Positions 1-9,224 of a DNA stretch of 64,000 nt are shown piece by piece. The notes under the pieces are model-generated. The model saw only the letters and a list, made by a program, of their open reading frames with translations, searched no databases and had not been told where the DNA came from. How positions within the stretch are numbered: position 1 is the first letter of the stretch; each line of letters starts with the position of its first letter. The position numbers and the translations under genes were made by a program. The stretch is from Amycolatopsis coloradensis (GTDB lineage: Bacteria > Actinomycetota > Actinomycetes > Mycobacteriales > Pseudonocardiaceae): NCBI RefSeq assembly GCF_001953865.1, contig NZ_MQUQ01000015.1:294026-358025 (forward strand), given 5' to 3'.

Positions 1-597
1 GAGCACGTCGATCCGGCCCGGTGCCGGGTTCTTCGATTCGGGCAGGATCACCGCGCCCGCGATCACCAGCACGAGCACCACCGGCACGTTGACCAGGAAC
101 ACCGAACCCCACCAGAAGTGGTCGAGCAGGACGCCGCCGACGAGTGGCCCCAGCCCGAAACCGAGGATCGTCAGCCCGCTCGACACCCCGATCGCGGCCG
201 CGCGTTCCTTGCCGGTGAACACGTTCCGGATGATCGACAACGTCGACGGCATCAGCGTCGCGGCGGCGATCCCGAGCAGCGCGCGGGCGGCGATCAGCAG
301 TTCCGCCGTCGGCGCGTACGCCGTGATCACCGAAGCGACGCCGAACAGCGACGCCCCGATCAGCAGCAGCTTCTTCCGGCCGACGCGGTCACCGATGTTG
401 CCCATCGTGATCAGCAGTCCGGCGAGCGCGAACCCGTACGCGTCGGCGATCCACAGCATTTCCGTCGTCGACGGGCGCATTTGTTCCGAAAGGGACGGCA
501 ACACCAGATGCAGGACGGTCAGGTCGATCGCGATCAGCAGTTGCGCGAGGACGCAGACCACGAGTGTGCCGATCTTGCGGCCCTTGCCGATGTTCAC
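1..597 (-). CDS. MFS drug efflux transporter, DHA2 (EmrB/QacA) type, partial
   Basis: The N-terminal 199 codons of a multidrug:proton antiporter; the gene runs off the left edge. Visible helices are hydrophobic stretches near residues 10-34, 50-66, 76-93, 98-120, 138-157 and 163-186. The family signatures are an acidic residue in helix 1 (Asp25 in the AIDLTVLH segment), motif A (GNIGDRVGRKK, residues 66-76) in the loop after helix 2, and motif C (GLGPLVGGVL, 148-157) in helix 5, typical of 14-helix EmrB/QacA exporters. The start is a GTG that overlaps the stop of the upstream hydrolase gene (GTGA), so the two are probably translationally coupled. The exported substrate cannot be deduced. Confidence 0.85.
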   Translation of the reverse strand, partial: MNIGKGRKIGTLVVCVLAQLLIAIDLTVLHLVLPSLSEQMRPSTTEMLWIADAYGFALAGLLITMGNIGDRVGRKKLLLIGASLFGVASVITAYAPTAELLIAARALLGIAAATLMPSTLSIIRNVFTGKERAAAIGVSSGLTILGFGLGPLVGGVLLDHFWWGSVFLVNVPVVLVLVIAGAVILPESKNPAPGRIDVL

Positions 598-1685
598 CGC
601 GACACGCCGAAGGTGAGTTCCGGCGAGTGCCGCGCGGTGCCGTTCTCGCCGTCACCCAGGTAGAACCGGGTGCTCATGGTGCGGGCCGCCGGATCGAGGA
701 CGCTGCGCCACAACGTTCGCCACGGCGCGCCGGGTTCGACCGCGAAGGACACCGTGTCGAGCGCGTCGCGCGCCCCGGCGCCCGCCTCCTCGGTGAGGGT
801 GCGCAGCCGCTGATAGGTGAGCATGGAGTCCGGTGTGTCCTCGGGCAGCGCGTCGAGGTCCGGATGGCGGTGCAACAGGTGGTTCGTGACGCACAGCGGC
901 CCGTCGCCGACTTCGACGAAGTACTCGACGTCGTGCTCCCCGCGCTCGTGAACGAAGCCGCGGCCGGAGGCGTCGGCGACGATGTAGTGGCAGGGCGCGC
1001 CATGCGCGTACTGCTTGGCGAGCATCAGCGCTTCTTTGGCCTCCTCGACGGTTTCGCAGGTGTCCAGCAGATACCGGCACACCTGTAACACCGAGAGGCC
1101 CGCCTGGGGGCCGTGCGCCAGCGGAGTGGCCGTTTCGACGTCGGCCATCAGCAGCGCGACGACGAGCCCGGCCTCGTTGACCCCCTCCGTCCCACCGTCC
1201 ATCGTGGCCATCGACAGGGCGGTCGAGGCGATACCGTCGTCGGGGATCGTCGTCAGGACGTAGGGCCGTGACGCCATCGGCACCGTCCCGTCGTCGACGG
1301 GCTCCTCACCCGCCAGCACCGCGCCCAGTTGAGTCCAGCTCATCGTGAAGAAGTCGTAGTTCCGGCCGAGCGTGCTCCCCGTCCACAACGCCGAACAGCC
1401 CGATCCGGCGGGCAGGGCGCTCGCGTCGTCGAAGGAGACCGCCGCGTCCGCCGGGAGCCCGCAGGCCTCGGCGAACCCGGCCGTGCGCCCGGCGTACTGC
1501 GGCCAGTTCCGCGCGAACCAGGTGCGCCGCGCCCTGGCCACCAACGGATCGATCGGCGGCGGCGACCAGTCCGAGCGCGCCTTCACTTCGGCGCCGAGCG
1601 CCTGGCCGATTTCGGCCTGGGTGCCGCGCAACGTCAGATGCCGCACGGCGAGGAAGTCTTCGGGAGATCCCGCTGCGTAAGTCAT
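594..1685 (-). CDS. C45-family Ntn-hydrolase (acyl-CoA:6-APA acyltransferase-like)
   Basis: A 363-residue protein resembling the C45 peptidase/choloylglycine-hydrolase-like Ntn-hydrolases. These cleave or transfer acyl groups on amides after exposing an N-terminal cysteine. The probable nucleophile is Cys97 in GSGCSALW, followed by GRNYDFF, the usual strand after the nucleophile. Later conserved-looking blocks are EGVNEAGLVVAL (strand plus Asn) and CVTNH. No signal peptide is visible, so the protein is probably cytoplasmic. It is the first gene of a two-gene unit with the MFS exporter, which starts on its stop codon; a detoxify-then-export pair is a reasonable inference. The substrate is unknown. 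Confidence 0.75.
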   Translation of the reverse strand: MTYAAGSPEDFLAVRHLTLRGTQAEIGQALGAEVKARSDWSPPPIDPLVARARRTWFARNWPQYAGRTAGFAEACGLPADAAVSFDDASALPAGSGCSALWTGSTLGRNYDFFTMSWTQLGAVLAGEEPVDDGTVPMASRPYVLTTIPDDGIASTALSMATMDGGTEGVNEAGLVVALLMADVETATPLAHGPQAGLSVLQVCRYLLDTCETVEEAKEALMLAKQYAHGAPCHYIVADASGRGFVHERGEHDVEYFVEVGDGPLCVTNHLLHRHPDLDALPEDTPDSMLTYQRLRTLTEEAGAGARDALDTVSFAVEPGAPWRTLWRSVLDPAARTMSTRFYLGDGENGTARHSPELTFGVSR

Positions 1686-1829
1686 GGCGGGAGCTTGTCC
1701 ACGAGCGCTGACTGTTCACGCACCGAACGCTGTCAGCGCATGTCAGCGCTTGGCCGTGCCTGTCATCGGAATGTCATGTGCCCCGCGCGAAAGTGGTCCC
1801 ACCAAGGCAACGACAAGCGAGGGAAAGCC

Positions 1830-2042
1830 ATGATCGGCAACAAGGTGTACATCATCGCCGGGGGCGTCATCAGCGTCCTGTTCGTCGCGCTCGCGATGGT
1901 CGAGTTCTCCACCGGCTACCCGGACGACGGCCTCCAGGACCTCCTCTACGCGGCGGTGAGCGCCGGCGCCGGCACGCTGCTGTACGTCCTCGACCGCCGT
2001 CAGCGCGAGCGTCGCGCGGCCGCCCGGCGTGATGCCCGATGA
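1830..2042 (+). CDS. small membrane protein, two predicted helices
   Basis: A 70-residue protein starting at the ATG after GAGGGAAAG (ribosome-binding site about 6 bases away). Residues 6-26 form one hydrophobic helix and 39-55 a second; the tail is strongly basic (DRRQRERRAAARRDAR), so it should lie on the cytoplasmic side. The last codons overlap the ATG of the next gene (ATGA), implying a two-gene operon with another membrane protein. I recognise no family. Confidence 0.7.
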   Translation: MIGNKVYIIAGGVISVLFVALAMVEFSTGYPDDGLQDLLYAAVSAGAGTLLYVLDRRQRERRAAARRDAR

Positions 2043-2734
2043 GGAACATCGACGGCGGCTTCCTCGCCGCTCCGGATCAGGCCGCGCTCGACCAGCGCGA
2101 GCGGGACGTCCGCAAGGGCAAACTGGCGCTCATGCTGGCCGTCGTCGGCGCCTTCGTCGCGCTGGTCGCCGGATACAACGTCCTCGTGGACTTCTCCCCG
2201 GTTTCGCTGGTGGTGACGATGATCGCGCTCGCCGCCGCGATCGGTGGCGGCGTGCTCACCAAAAACCTGATGCGCGCCGTGCGGTTCCGGGTGCACAAAC
2301 CGAACGCGGGACTGGTCGGCGCCGCGAAGCTGACCGGAATGGTCGTGGTCGTCCTCGGGTTCATCGCCCTGGTCGGCTCACTGGACGGACCCGGCGTGCT
2401 GCGGATCATCGCGATCGCCGTCGGCTGCGCCGCCATCGGCTACGTGAAGTCGCTGCACGACCAGCAGTGGGTGCTCTTCGAACTGGACGCGGTGGGCGTC
2501 CGCGTCGAACGGACCGTCGTGCCCTGGCGTGACGTCACCCGGCTCACGATCGACCCCGTCGGCCCCGGGATGACCCGGCTCGGCGCGGTCCCGGTCAACG
2601 CGGCACCGCTGTACGTCGCCGTCCAGGACACCGAACTCGACCAGCGTCTCCTCGCCGAAGCCGTCGGCCGTTTCGCGCCGCAGGGGACCTTGCTGACCCG
2701 CGCTCAGGACTCGCTGGGCAATCCGGCCAAGTGA
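2039..2734 (+). CDS. membrane protein with four helices and a C-terminal soluble domain
   Basis: A 231-residue protein of unknown function. Hydrophobic segments lie near residues 29-48, 53-73, 94-114 and 119-137, followed by a soluble domain containing VLFELDAVGVRVERTVVPWRDVTRL. That strand pattern is common in bacterial PH-like membrane proteins, but this assignment is weak. It is translationally coupled to the 70-residue membrane protein before it. Its 3' end overlaps the convergent regulator gene by 31 bases, so antisense interference between the two transcripts is possible. Confidence 0.75.
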   Translation: MRNIDGGFLAAPDQAALDQRERDVRKGKLALMLAVVGAFVALVAGYNVLVDFSPVSLVVTMIALAAAIGGGVLTKNLMRAVRFRVHKPNAGLVGAAKLTGMVVVVLGFIALVGSLDGPGVLRIIAIAVGCAAIGYVKSLHDQQWVLFELDAVGVRVERTVVPWRDVTRLTIDPVGPGMTRLGAVPVNAAPLYVAVQDTELDQRLLAEAVGRFAPQGTLLTRAQDSLGNPAK

Positions 2735-5700
2735 GCGGCGCCGCGCAGACCCAGCCCTCGGCGGTAGGCCCGGTCGAAGTCGTCGCCGAGCCGCTCCCGC
2801 ACGGTCGTCCGGAGCAGGGCGGCGTCCAGATCGACGGCGAACGGGGTGCCCCGGATGGTCACCGCGGCGCCGATCAGGACCGCCGCCCGCTCGGGGTCGC
2901 CCCGCAGCAGCGCGACCCCGGCGAGGCCTTCGACGGCGAGGGCGACGGTGATGCTGTCGTGCCAGCTGTCCGCCGACACGAGGGCCAGCCGGTGCAGCTC
3001 CTCGGCCCCGTCGGCGTCGCCCTCGGCGGCCAGGACCCAGCCGAGCGAGATCTTCGCACCGGCACGGACCCCTTCGGCCGCGAACGAACCACCGGAACAC
3101 TCCGCGAGCGCGAGTTCGCTCAGCGCGCGGGCCCCGGCCAGATCACCCTCGTGCCGGGTGAGGAACGCCAGCCCGATGTACCCGGCCGCCCGGCTTTCCG
3201 GCATCCCGGCTCGGCGCGCGATCTCGATGGCGAGCTCGAAATCCGCCCGCGCACCCGCCGCGTCGCCCTGGAGCAGCTTGCTCCCGCCGCGACGGCTCAG
3301 CAGGTCGGCGTTGTCGTCGGACGCGCCGAGTTCCCGGATCAGCCGCAGGGCCTCGTTCATCGTTTCGAGGGCTTCGGTCTGCCGGTTCGTCCAGATCAGG
3401 ATCTGTGACAGATGGTCAAGGGCCATCGAAAGGCCCCAGCGTTCCCCGATCCGGCGAAACGCCTCCGCCCCTTCGCGCAGGAACTGTTCCGCCGTTTCGA
3501 GGTCGCCCTGCATCAGCGCGCGGAGGCCGTAACCGGTCGGCGCGAGGGCGAGACTCCAGGCGTCGCTGTGCGCGAGCAGGGCCTGACTACGTTTGATCAG
3601 CGCGTCGTCGTCACCGGGCGGACCGGCCACGACACCCATCAACAGCAGGAGCGCCGGGTTCCGGGGCGCCTTGTCCAGGGTCAGCGTGAGGTCGTCTACC
3701 AACGGCAGATGCCTGTCGAGTGCTTCGTGGCCCCGCAGTCCCGCGGCGGCGGTGAGCACGCAGAGCTGGTACTCCTCTTCGAGATCGCCTGGCGGCCGCT
3801 GTCCGAGCCGCTTGACCACTTCCAGGCTCAGCGTCGAACCTTCGAACCGGCGGCCGCGCATCCACCAGTACGTCACCAGCGAAGCCGAAAGCCGGAGCGC
3901 GATCCGCACGTCGGACTCGGCGGACCAGCGCAACGCGGCCAGGAGGTCGTCGTAGGCGTCGTCGAGCCGGTCGAGCCAGACCAGCTGGTCGCCGGTGCGC
4001 ACGAGCGGGTCCGCCCGCTCGGCGAGGGCGAGGAAGTGCTCGGCGTGTGCGCGCCGCAACCGCTCGGTTTCGCCCGCCTCGGCGAGTTTCCCGGCGAAGA
4101 AGGCCCGGATGGTCTCGAGCATCCGATACCGGTCCCCGGTGCGCTCCACCAGCGATCTGTCCACAAGGGACGGAAGCAGCTCCGCGATGTCCGGCACGGC
4201 ACAGACCGCTTCGGCGTCGGCGAGGGTCGTGCCGCCCGCGAAGACGGTCAGCCGCCTGCCCAGCAGGCGTTCGTCCTCCTCCAGGAGATCCCAGCTCCAG
4301 TCGACGACGGCGCGCAAAGTGCGATGACGGCTCTCGGCGACCCGGCTGCCCCGCGAGAGCAACCCGAAGCGGTCGCCCAGCCGGGAGGCGATCTCACCGA
4401 CGGTCAAGGTCCGCACGCGCGCGGCGGCGAGTTCGATGGCCAGCGGCAGCCCGTCGAGGGCGGCGCAGACCCGCTGGACGTCGCCCGCGGTGGTGTCGTC
4501 GACGGCGAAGCCCGGATCGCCCGCCCGCGCGCGGTCGGCGAACAACCGGACCGCGGCGAACTCCAGCGAACGGGCGGGCGGCGTTCCCGGTGGCGGCACG
4601 GCGAGCCGCGGCACGGGGGAGACGACCTCGCCGGTGATGCCCAGCGGTTCGCGGCTGGTGGCGAGCACCCGCAGCGCGGGGGCCGCGCCGAGCAGCCGGG
4701 CGGCCAGTTTCGCGGCGGCCTCGATCAGATGCTCGCAGTTGTCGAACACCAGCAGGACCGCCCGGTCGGTGAGCGCGTCGATCAGCCGCTCCAGCGGCGC
4801 GTGCTCGACCGGGGCGTTGACCGCGCCGAGCGGGACCGTCCGCAGGCCGAGCGCGGTCAGCACGGCGTGGGCGACGTCGGCGTCCTCGGTGTAGGGCGCG
4901 AGTTCGACGAAGACCACCGGGAGGCTCACCTCGGCGGCCGCTTCGACGGCCAGTCGGGTCTTGCCCGCCCCGCCGGGGCCGGTCAGCGTCACCAGCCGGG
5001 AGCGGTCCAGCTGGGCGAGCACGTGCCGGAGGTCGCCTTCGCGGCCGATGAAGCTGGTGAGCTGCGCGGGAAGGGTCGCGGCCTTGGCGGGCGGTGTCCC
5101 GCCGCGCAACACGGCCAGATGCGCCGCGGCGAGATCCGGTCCGGGGTCGGCGCCGAGTTCGTCGGCGAGGACACGCCGGGCGTCCTCGAACGCGGTGAGC
5201 GCGTCGGCCTGACGGCCCGCGGCATGCAGTGCGCGGATCAGCAGCGCGCGTGGCCGTTCCCGGAGCGGTTGACCGTCGATGACCTCGCGAAGCTCGGTGA
5301 GGACGTCTTCGTGTCTTCCCAGCCTGAGTTCGGCCTCGACACGGTCCTCGATCGCCGACGTCTTCAGTTCGGTGAGCCTGGTGACCTGCGGATCGCGGAA
5401 CGGCGCGTCGGTGATGTCCGCGAACGCCGGGCCGCGCCAGAGATCGAGAGCGTCGCGAAGCAGTTCGGACGCCTTCGCTGCGTCTCCCGCCGAGAGAGTA
5501 CGTCGGCCTTCGGCGGCGAGCCGCTCGAAGCGGTGCACGTCGACGTCGTCGGGATCCGCGGCCAGCCGGTAACCCGCCGGGCTGAACTCGACGGGCGCGA
5601 GGTCCTTCAACGCGCCGCGCAGCCGCGAGACCTGCGATTGGAGCGCGTTCGCCACTCCTTCGGGTGGCTGCTCGCCGTAGAGACCGTCGATGAGCCGCTC

Positions 5701-5829
5701 CGCCGGGACGACCCGGCCAGCCTCCAGCGCGAGCAACGCGAACAACGTCCGGACCCTTGGCCCGCCGACCGGGACGACGGTGCCGTCTTCTCGGCGCACC
5801 TCCGTCGCCCCCAGAACGCCGAATCGCAT
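2704..5829 (-). CDS. AfsR/SARP-like regulator: BTAD, NB-ARC ATPase and TPR-rich C-terminus
   Basis: A 1041-residue multidomain transcriptional regulator. Residues 1-90 form an OmpR-type winged helix (MRFGVLGATEV...PRVRTLFALLAL), about 95-240 a bacterial transcriptional activation domain, and about 255-560 an NB-ARC/AAA-type ATPase with the P-loop GPGGAGKT at 284-291 and LLVFDNCEHL as Walker B. From about 590 on it is alanine/leucine-rich helical repeat (TPR-like). Proteins of this build are ligand- or phosphorylation-gated activators of secondary metabolism or stress genes. It is divergent from the sugar operon starting at 5934 and could control it, which is inference. Its 3' end overlaps the convergent membrane-protein gene. 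Confidence 0.85.
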   Translation of the reverse strand: MRFGVLGATEVRREDGTVVPVGGPRVRTLFALLALEAGRVVPAERLIDGLYGEQPPEGVANALQSQVSRLRGALKDLAPVEFSPAGYRLAADPDDVDVHRFERLAAEGRRTLSAGDAAKASELLRDALDLWRGPAFADITDAPFRDPQVTRLTELKTSAIEDRVEAELRLGRHEDVLTELREVIDGQPLRERPRALLIRALHAAGRQADALTAFEDARRVLADELGADPGPDLAAAHLAVLRGGTPPAKAATLPAQLTSFIGREGDLRHVLAQLDRSRLVTLTGPGGAGKTRLAVEAAAEVSLPVVFVELAPYTEDADVAHAVLTALGLRTVPLGAVNAPVEHAPLERLIDALTDRAVLLVFDNCEHLIEAAAKLAARLLGAAPALRVLATSREPLGITGEVVSPVPRLAVPPPGTPPARSLEFAAVRLFADRARAGDPGFAVDDTTAGDVQRVCAALDGLPLAIELAAARVRTLTVGEIASRLGDRFGLLSRGSRVAESRHRTLRAVVDWSWDLLEEDERLLGRRLTVFAGGTTLADAEAVCAVPDIAELLPSLVDRSLVERTGDRYRMLETIRAFFAGKLAEAGETERLRRAHAEHFLALAERADPLVRTGDQLVWLDRLDDAYDDLLAALRWSAESDVRIALRLSASLVTYWWMRGRRFEGSTLSLEVVKRLGQRPPGDLEEEYQLCVLTAAAGLRGHEALDRHLPLVDDLTLTLDKAPRNPALLLLMGVVAGPPGDDDALIKRSQALLAHSDAWSLALAPTGYGLRALMQGDLETAEQFLREGAEAFRRIGERWGLSMALDHLSQILIWTNRQTEALETMNEALRLIRELGASDDNADLLSRRGGSKLLQGDAAGARADFELAIEIARRAGMPESRAAGYIGLAFLTRHEGDLAGARALSELALAECSGGSFAAEGVRAGAKISLGWVLAAEGDADGAEELHRLALVSADSWHDSITVALAVEGLAGVALLRGDPERAAVLIGAAVTIRGTPFAVDLDAALLRTTVRERLGDDFDRAYRRGLGLRGAAHLAGLPSES

Positions 5830-5933
5830 GGGTCAGAGGTTAGGCCTTCGTTGACCTGGGCGGATCCGGCCCGCCCGAGATCCGCCGAATGGCGTCTATA
5901 CACTTCGCCGGGTCCCCACGCAATGGGAGAGGT

Positions 5934-7064
5934 ATGTCCAACCAGGAACCCGTGGTCCTCGGTCAGCCGACCGTCGGCGACGAAGAACTCGCCGCCGTGG
6001 CGGAGGTGTTCCGGTCCGGCTGGCTGGCCGGAGCCGGCCCCGCGTGCCGCCGCTTCGAAGAGCGCTTCGCGAAGACCGTCGGCACCGCGCACGCCCTGAC
6101 CACCAGCAACTGTGGCTCGGCACTTTTCCTCGGGTTGCGTGTGCTCGGCGTGAAACCGGGCGACGAGGTCATCGTCGGCGACTACACGTTCCCCGCCACC
6201 GGCCACGCCGTGCTCCAAGCGGGTGCGACGCCGGTGTTCGCCGACATTCACCCGGACGTGTGGAGCGCGGACCCGGTCTCGATCGAAAGCCTGGTCACCC
6301 CGCGCACCGTCGGCATCCTCGCCGTCGACGTCGCCGGGCAGCCGGGTGACTTCGACGAGTACCGCGCCATCGCCGACAAGCACGGCCTGTGGCTCTTCGA
6401 GGACGCCGCCTGCGCCGCGGGCGCGACCTACAAGACCCGTCCGGCCGGCAGCCTCGCCGACCTGGCCGCGTTCTCCTTCCACGGCCGCAAGGGCATCACC
6501 GCGGGCGAGGGCGGCGCGCTGGTCTCGGACCGCGAAGACCTCATCGCGCACGCGCGCAAGCTGCACACCTACGGCATCGAGCCCGCCATCACCCGTGAGG
6601 GTTCCGGCGCGCTGCCGATCCCGGAATTCCACGAGCTGGGCTACAACTTCCGGCTCTCGGACGTGCAGGCAGCGATCATGAACGTCCAGTTGGACCGGCT
6701 CCCGGACCTGCTCTCGGCCCGCCGTTCGGTGGCCAAGCGCTACCACGAGGCGTTCGAGAACCTGCCCGGTCTCGACGTCCCGGTGGAACTGCCGGACCGC
6801 GAACACCCGTGGCAGGCCTACATCCTCACCGTGGCCCCGGAGATCGACCGCGACGCGCTCGCGCTGCGGATCCGGGAACAGGGCGTGCAGTGCAACTTCG
6901 GCACCTACGCCTCGCACCTCCAGCCCATCTACGGCAAGAAGCAGACCTTGCCGGTTTCGGCGGACCTCTTCGCCCGTCATCTCGCCATCCCGATGCACGC
7001 CAACCTCACCGATGACCAGGTCGACCGGGTCATCGGGACCGTCAGCGCCGCACTGCCGAGCTAG
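5934..7064 (+). CDS. DegT/DnrJ/EryC1-family sugar aminotransferase
   Basis: A 376-residue PLP-dependent aminotransferase that installs an amino group on a nucleotide-linked keto sugar. The family block SFHGRKGITAGEGG carries the probable PLP lysine at Lys186; FEDAACAAG carries the Asp that contacts the pyridine nitrogen. The start chosen is the ATG just after GGGAGAGG; a start 15 codons upstream has no ribosome-binding site. It is the first gene of a tight operon with an NAD-dependent epimerase, a GT4 glycosyltransferase and a hexapeptide acyltransferase, so the product is probably an (acyl)amino sugar placed on a glycan. A -10-like TACACT lies at 5899-5904. The exact sugar is unknown. Confidence 0.9.
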   Translation: MSNQEPVVLGQPTVGDEELAAVAEVFRSGWLAGAGPACRRFEERFAKTVGTAHALTTSNCGSALFLGLRVLGVKPGDEVIVGDYTFPATGHAVLQAGATPVFADIHPDVWSADPVSIESLVTPRTVGILAVDVAGQPGDFDEYRAIADKHGLWLFEDAACAAGATYKTRPAGSLADLAAFSFHGRKGITAGEGGALVSDREDLIAHARKLHTYGIEPAITREGSGALPIPEFHELGYNFRLSDVQAAIMNVQLDRLPDLLSARRSVAKRYHEAFENLPGLDVPVELPDREHPWQAYILTVAPEIDRDALALRIREQGVQCNFGTYASHLQPIYGKKQTLPVSADLFARHLAIPMHANLTDDQVDRVIGTVSAALPS

Positions 7065-7071
7065 GAGAGAA

Positions 7072-8001
7072 ATGCCCGACAAGAAGGTCCTCTTCACCGG
7101 GGGCGGCGGTTTCATCGCCGCGCACGTCATCCCGATGCTGATCGAAGGCGGCTACACCGTCCGCGTCTTCGACAACATGACGCGCGGCGATCGCGCCAGG
7201 ATCAACGACTTCGTCGCCACCGGCAAGGTCGAACTGGTCGAGAAGGACGTGCGCTACGGCGGCGCCGTGCGCGAGGCCATGCGCGGCTGCACGCACGTGA
7301 TCCACTTCGCGACCGTGTCGATCAACAAGTCGGTCGCGGATCCGCACGAGTCCATCGACATCAACATGGTCGGCAACCACAACGTCTTCGCCGCCGCGGC
7401 GGACGAGGGTGTCGAGCGGGTCGTGTTCGCGTCGACCGCGTCGGTCTACGGCGAGCCGAAGCGGCTGCCGATGCACGAAGACGACGAGCTCAAGCCGCTC
7501 ACGCCGTACTGCATCTCGAAGCGCGCGGGCGAGGACATGCTCGGCTTCTACGAGCGCACCAAGGGCCTGTCCTGGAACGCGCTCCGGTTCTTCAACGTGT
7601 ACGGCCCCGGCCAGAAGATCGAGGCCTACTACACGTCGGTGATCAACCACTTCATTCAGCGTCTGCGCGCCGGCCAGCCGCCGATCATCGACGGCCGCGG
7701 CGACCAGTCGATGGACTTCGTGCACGTCACGGACCTGGCCCGCGCCGTCGTCGCGGCGCTGGAGTCGGAGCAGGCGGGAGTGCCGATCAACATCGGCACC
7801 GGGATCGACACTTCCATCGCGACACTGGCGAAGATCCTCATCGACGCCGTCGGCGTCAACGTCGAGCCGCTGTTCAACGAGCGCGATGTGCTCGTTTCGC
7901 GGCGTGCCGCGGACATCACCCGTGCCCGTGAGATCCTCGGCTGGGAGCCGAAGATCTCCGTGGAAGAGGGCATGCACGAACTGGTCAAGGCTTCGGAGTG
8001 A
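7072..8001 (+). CDS. NAD-dependent nucleotide-sugar epimerase/dehydratase (extended SDR)
   Basis: A 309-residue extended short-chain dehydrogenase. The NAD-binding GGGGFIAAH motif starts at about residue 9, and the catalytic pair is YCISK (Tyr-x3-Lys) after a STASVYG block. The fold and motifs resemble UDP-GlcNAc/UDP-glucose 4-epimerases of the WbpP/GalE branch, but 4,6-dehydratases look similar. The chosen ATG follows GGAGAGAA by 2-5 bases and sits 7 bases after the aminotransferase stop. The in-frame start 20 codons upstream would overlap that gene and lacks a ribosome-binding site. It probably makes the sugar nucleotide acted on by its operon partners. Confidence 0.85.
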   Translation: MPDKKVLFTGGGGFIAAHVIPMLIEGGYTVRVFDNMTRGDRARINDFVATGKVELVEKDVRYGGAVREAMRGCTHVIHFATVSINKSVADPHESIDINMVGNHNVFAAAADEGVERVVFASTASVYGEPKRLPMHEDDELKPLTPYCISKRAGEDMLGFYERTKGLSWNALRFFNVYGPGQKIEAYYTSVINHFIQRLRAGQPPIIDGRGDQSMDFVHVTDLARAVVAALESEQAGVPINIGTGIDTSIATLAKILIDAVGVNVEPLFNERDVLVSRRAADITRAREILGWEPKISVEEGMHELVKASE

Positions 8002-8027
8002 GTGCCGGGCCAGGGGAAAGCCGCCCC

Positions 8028-9224
8028 ATGCGGATCGCCGTGGTGAACAACTTCTTCCCGCCGAGGGTGGGCGGAAGCGCGCACATGGCGGCGTCCCTGG
8101 CCGAGCAGTACGCGGCTCGCGGGCACGAGGTGCTCGCGATCACCGCGGCCTACGCCGACGCCCCGGCCGACGAGACGAAGGACGGCTACCGCGTCGTCCG
8201 CCTGCCCGCGGTGAAGATGCCGCAGCTGGGCCTGTCGATCGACTTCGACATGAGCTTCGCCTCGCTGCGGCCGGGGAACTGGCGGCGGCTGTGGAAGCTG
8301 CTGGACGAGTTCGAACCGGACGCGATCCACCTCCACGGGCAGTTCTTCGACCTGTCCTGGCTGGCCGGGCTGTACGCGCGGCGGCGGAAGCTGCCGATGC
8401 TGCTGACCATCCACACCCTGCTGATCAGCGACAACAAGCTGTACGGCGGCGTCTTCCGGTTCCTGGACACCGTGCTGGTGAACCCGATCCTGCGCTACCT
8501 CAAGCCGCGGTACGTCATCCTCGACAAGCTCGGGGTGGACTACTGCGTCGAGCGCTACGGCACCAGCGACGACAACTCGGACTACTTCCCGATCGCCGTC
8601 GACACCGGGAACTTCGAGAAGCCGCTCACGCTCGACGTGCGTGCCGAACACGAGCTGGGCGACGGCCCGGTGATCGTCTCGCTCGGACACGTGATCCCGC
8701 TGCGCAACCGGCTCCCGCTGGTGGAGGCCCTTCCGTCCATTTTGGACAAACATCCCGGCGTGAAGGTGCTCGTCGTCGGCCGCGTGTACCACGACGTCTT
8801 CCTGAAGCGGGCCGAAGAACTCGGCGTCGCGGACGCCATCATCGTCACCGGCGCCGTGCCGAAGGCCGACGTGCCCGCGTACTTCGCCGCCGCCGACATC
8901 GTCACGCACGACCTCAACGGCGGCTGCGGCACCGCGTCGCTGGAGGCGATGCTCTCGGGCACCGCGACCATCGCGTCGGTCACCGAGGACAACTACCCGG
9001 GCATCGAACTGCGCAACGGCGAGAACATCCTGCTGGTGCGGCCGGACGACAGCGAGGCGGTGGCGAACACCGTCATCGAACTGCTCGACGACCCCCGGAA
9101 GCGGGCTTTGGTGGCACAGCGGGAAAGCGCGATGGTGCGGGCCAACTTCGGCCTCGACGTCGTCGCCGAAGAACACCTGCGTACCTTCGAGAAACTGGTG
9201 ACCGAGGCCGATGTTCTTCGATGA
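8028..9224 (+). CDS. GT4-family glycosyltransferase (GT-B fold)
   Basis: A 398-residue retaining glycosyltransferase. The N-terminus (MRIAVVNNFFPPRVGGSAHM...) is the usual GT4 acceptor-domain start. The C-terminal half has the nucleotide-sugar block VLVVGRVYHDVF and an E-x7-E-like segment around GGCGTASLEAMLSGT. The ATG at 8028 follows AGGGGAAAG at good spacing; a GTG at 7998, overlapping the epimerase stop (GTGA), is an alternative that would add ten residues. It is cytoplasmic or membrane-associated and likely transfers the sugar made by the two preceding genes onto a lipid-linked or cell-wall glycan. Confidence 0.85.
   Translation: MRIAVVNNFFPPRVGGSAHMAASLAEQYAARGHEVLAITAAYADAPADETKDGYRVVRLPAVKMPQLGLSIDFDMSFASLRPGNWRRLWKLLDEFEPDAIHLHGQFFDLSWLAGLYARRRKLPMLLTIHTLLISDNKLYGGVFRFLDTVLVNPILRYLKPRYVILDKLGVDYCVERYGTSDDNSDYFPIAVDTGNFEKPLTLDVRAEHELGDGPVIVSLGHVIPLRNRLPLVEALPSILDKHPGVKVLVVGRVYHDVFLKRAEELGVADAIIVTGAVPKADVPAYFAAADIVTHDLNGGCGTASLEAMLSGTATIASVTEDNYPGIELRNGENILLVRPDDSEAVANTVIELLDDPRKRALVAQRESAMVRANFGLDVVAEEHLRTFEKLVTEADVLR

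Noticed and set aside
3412..6099. Very long plus-strand open frame (about 895 codons) opposite the BTAD/NB-ARC regulator
   Set aside because: It is the antisense frame of a clearly coding gene with recognisable domains; its translation is Arg/Gly/Gln-rich without any family motif, as expected from GC-rich shadow frames.
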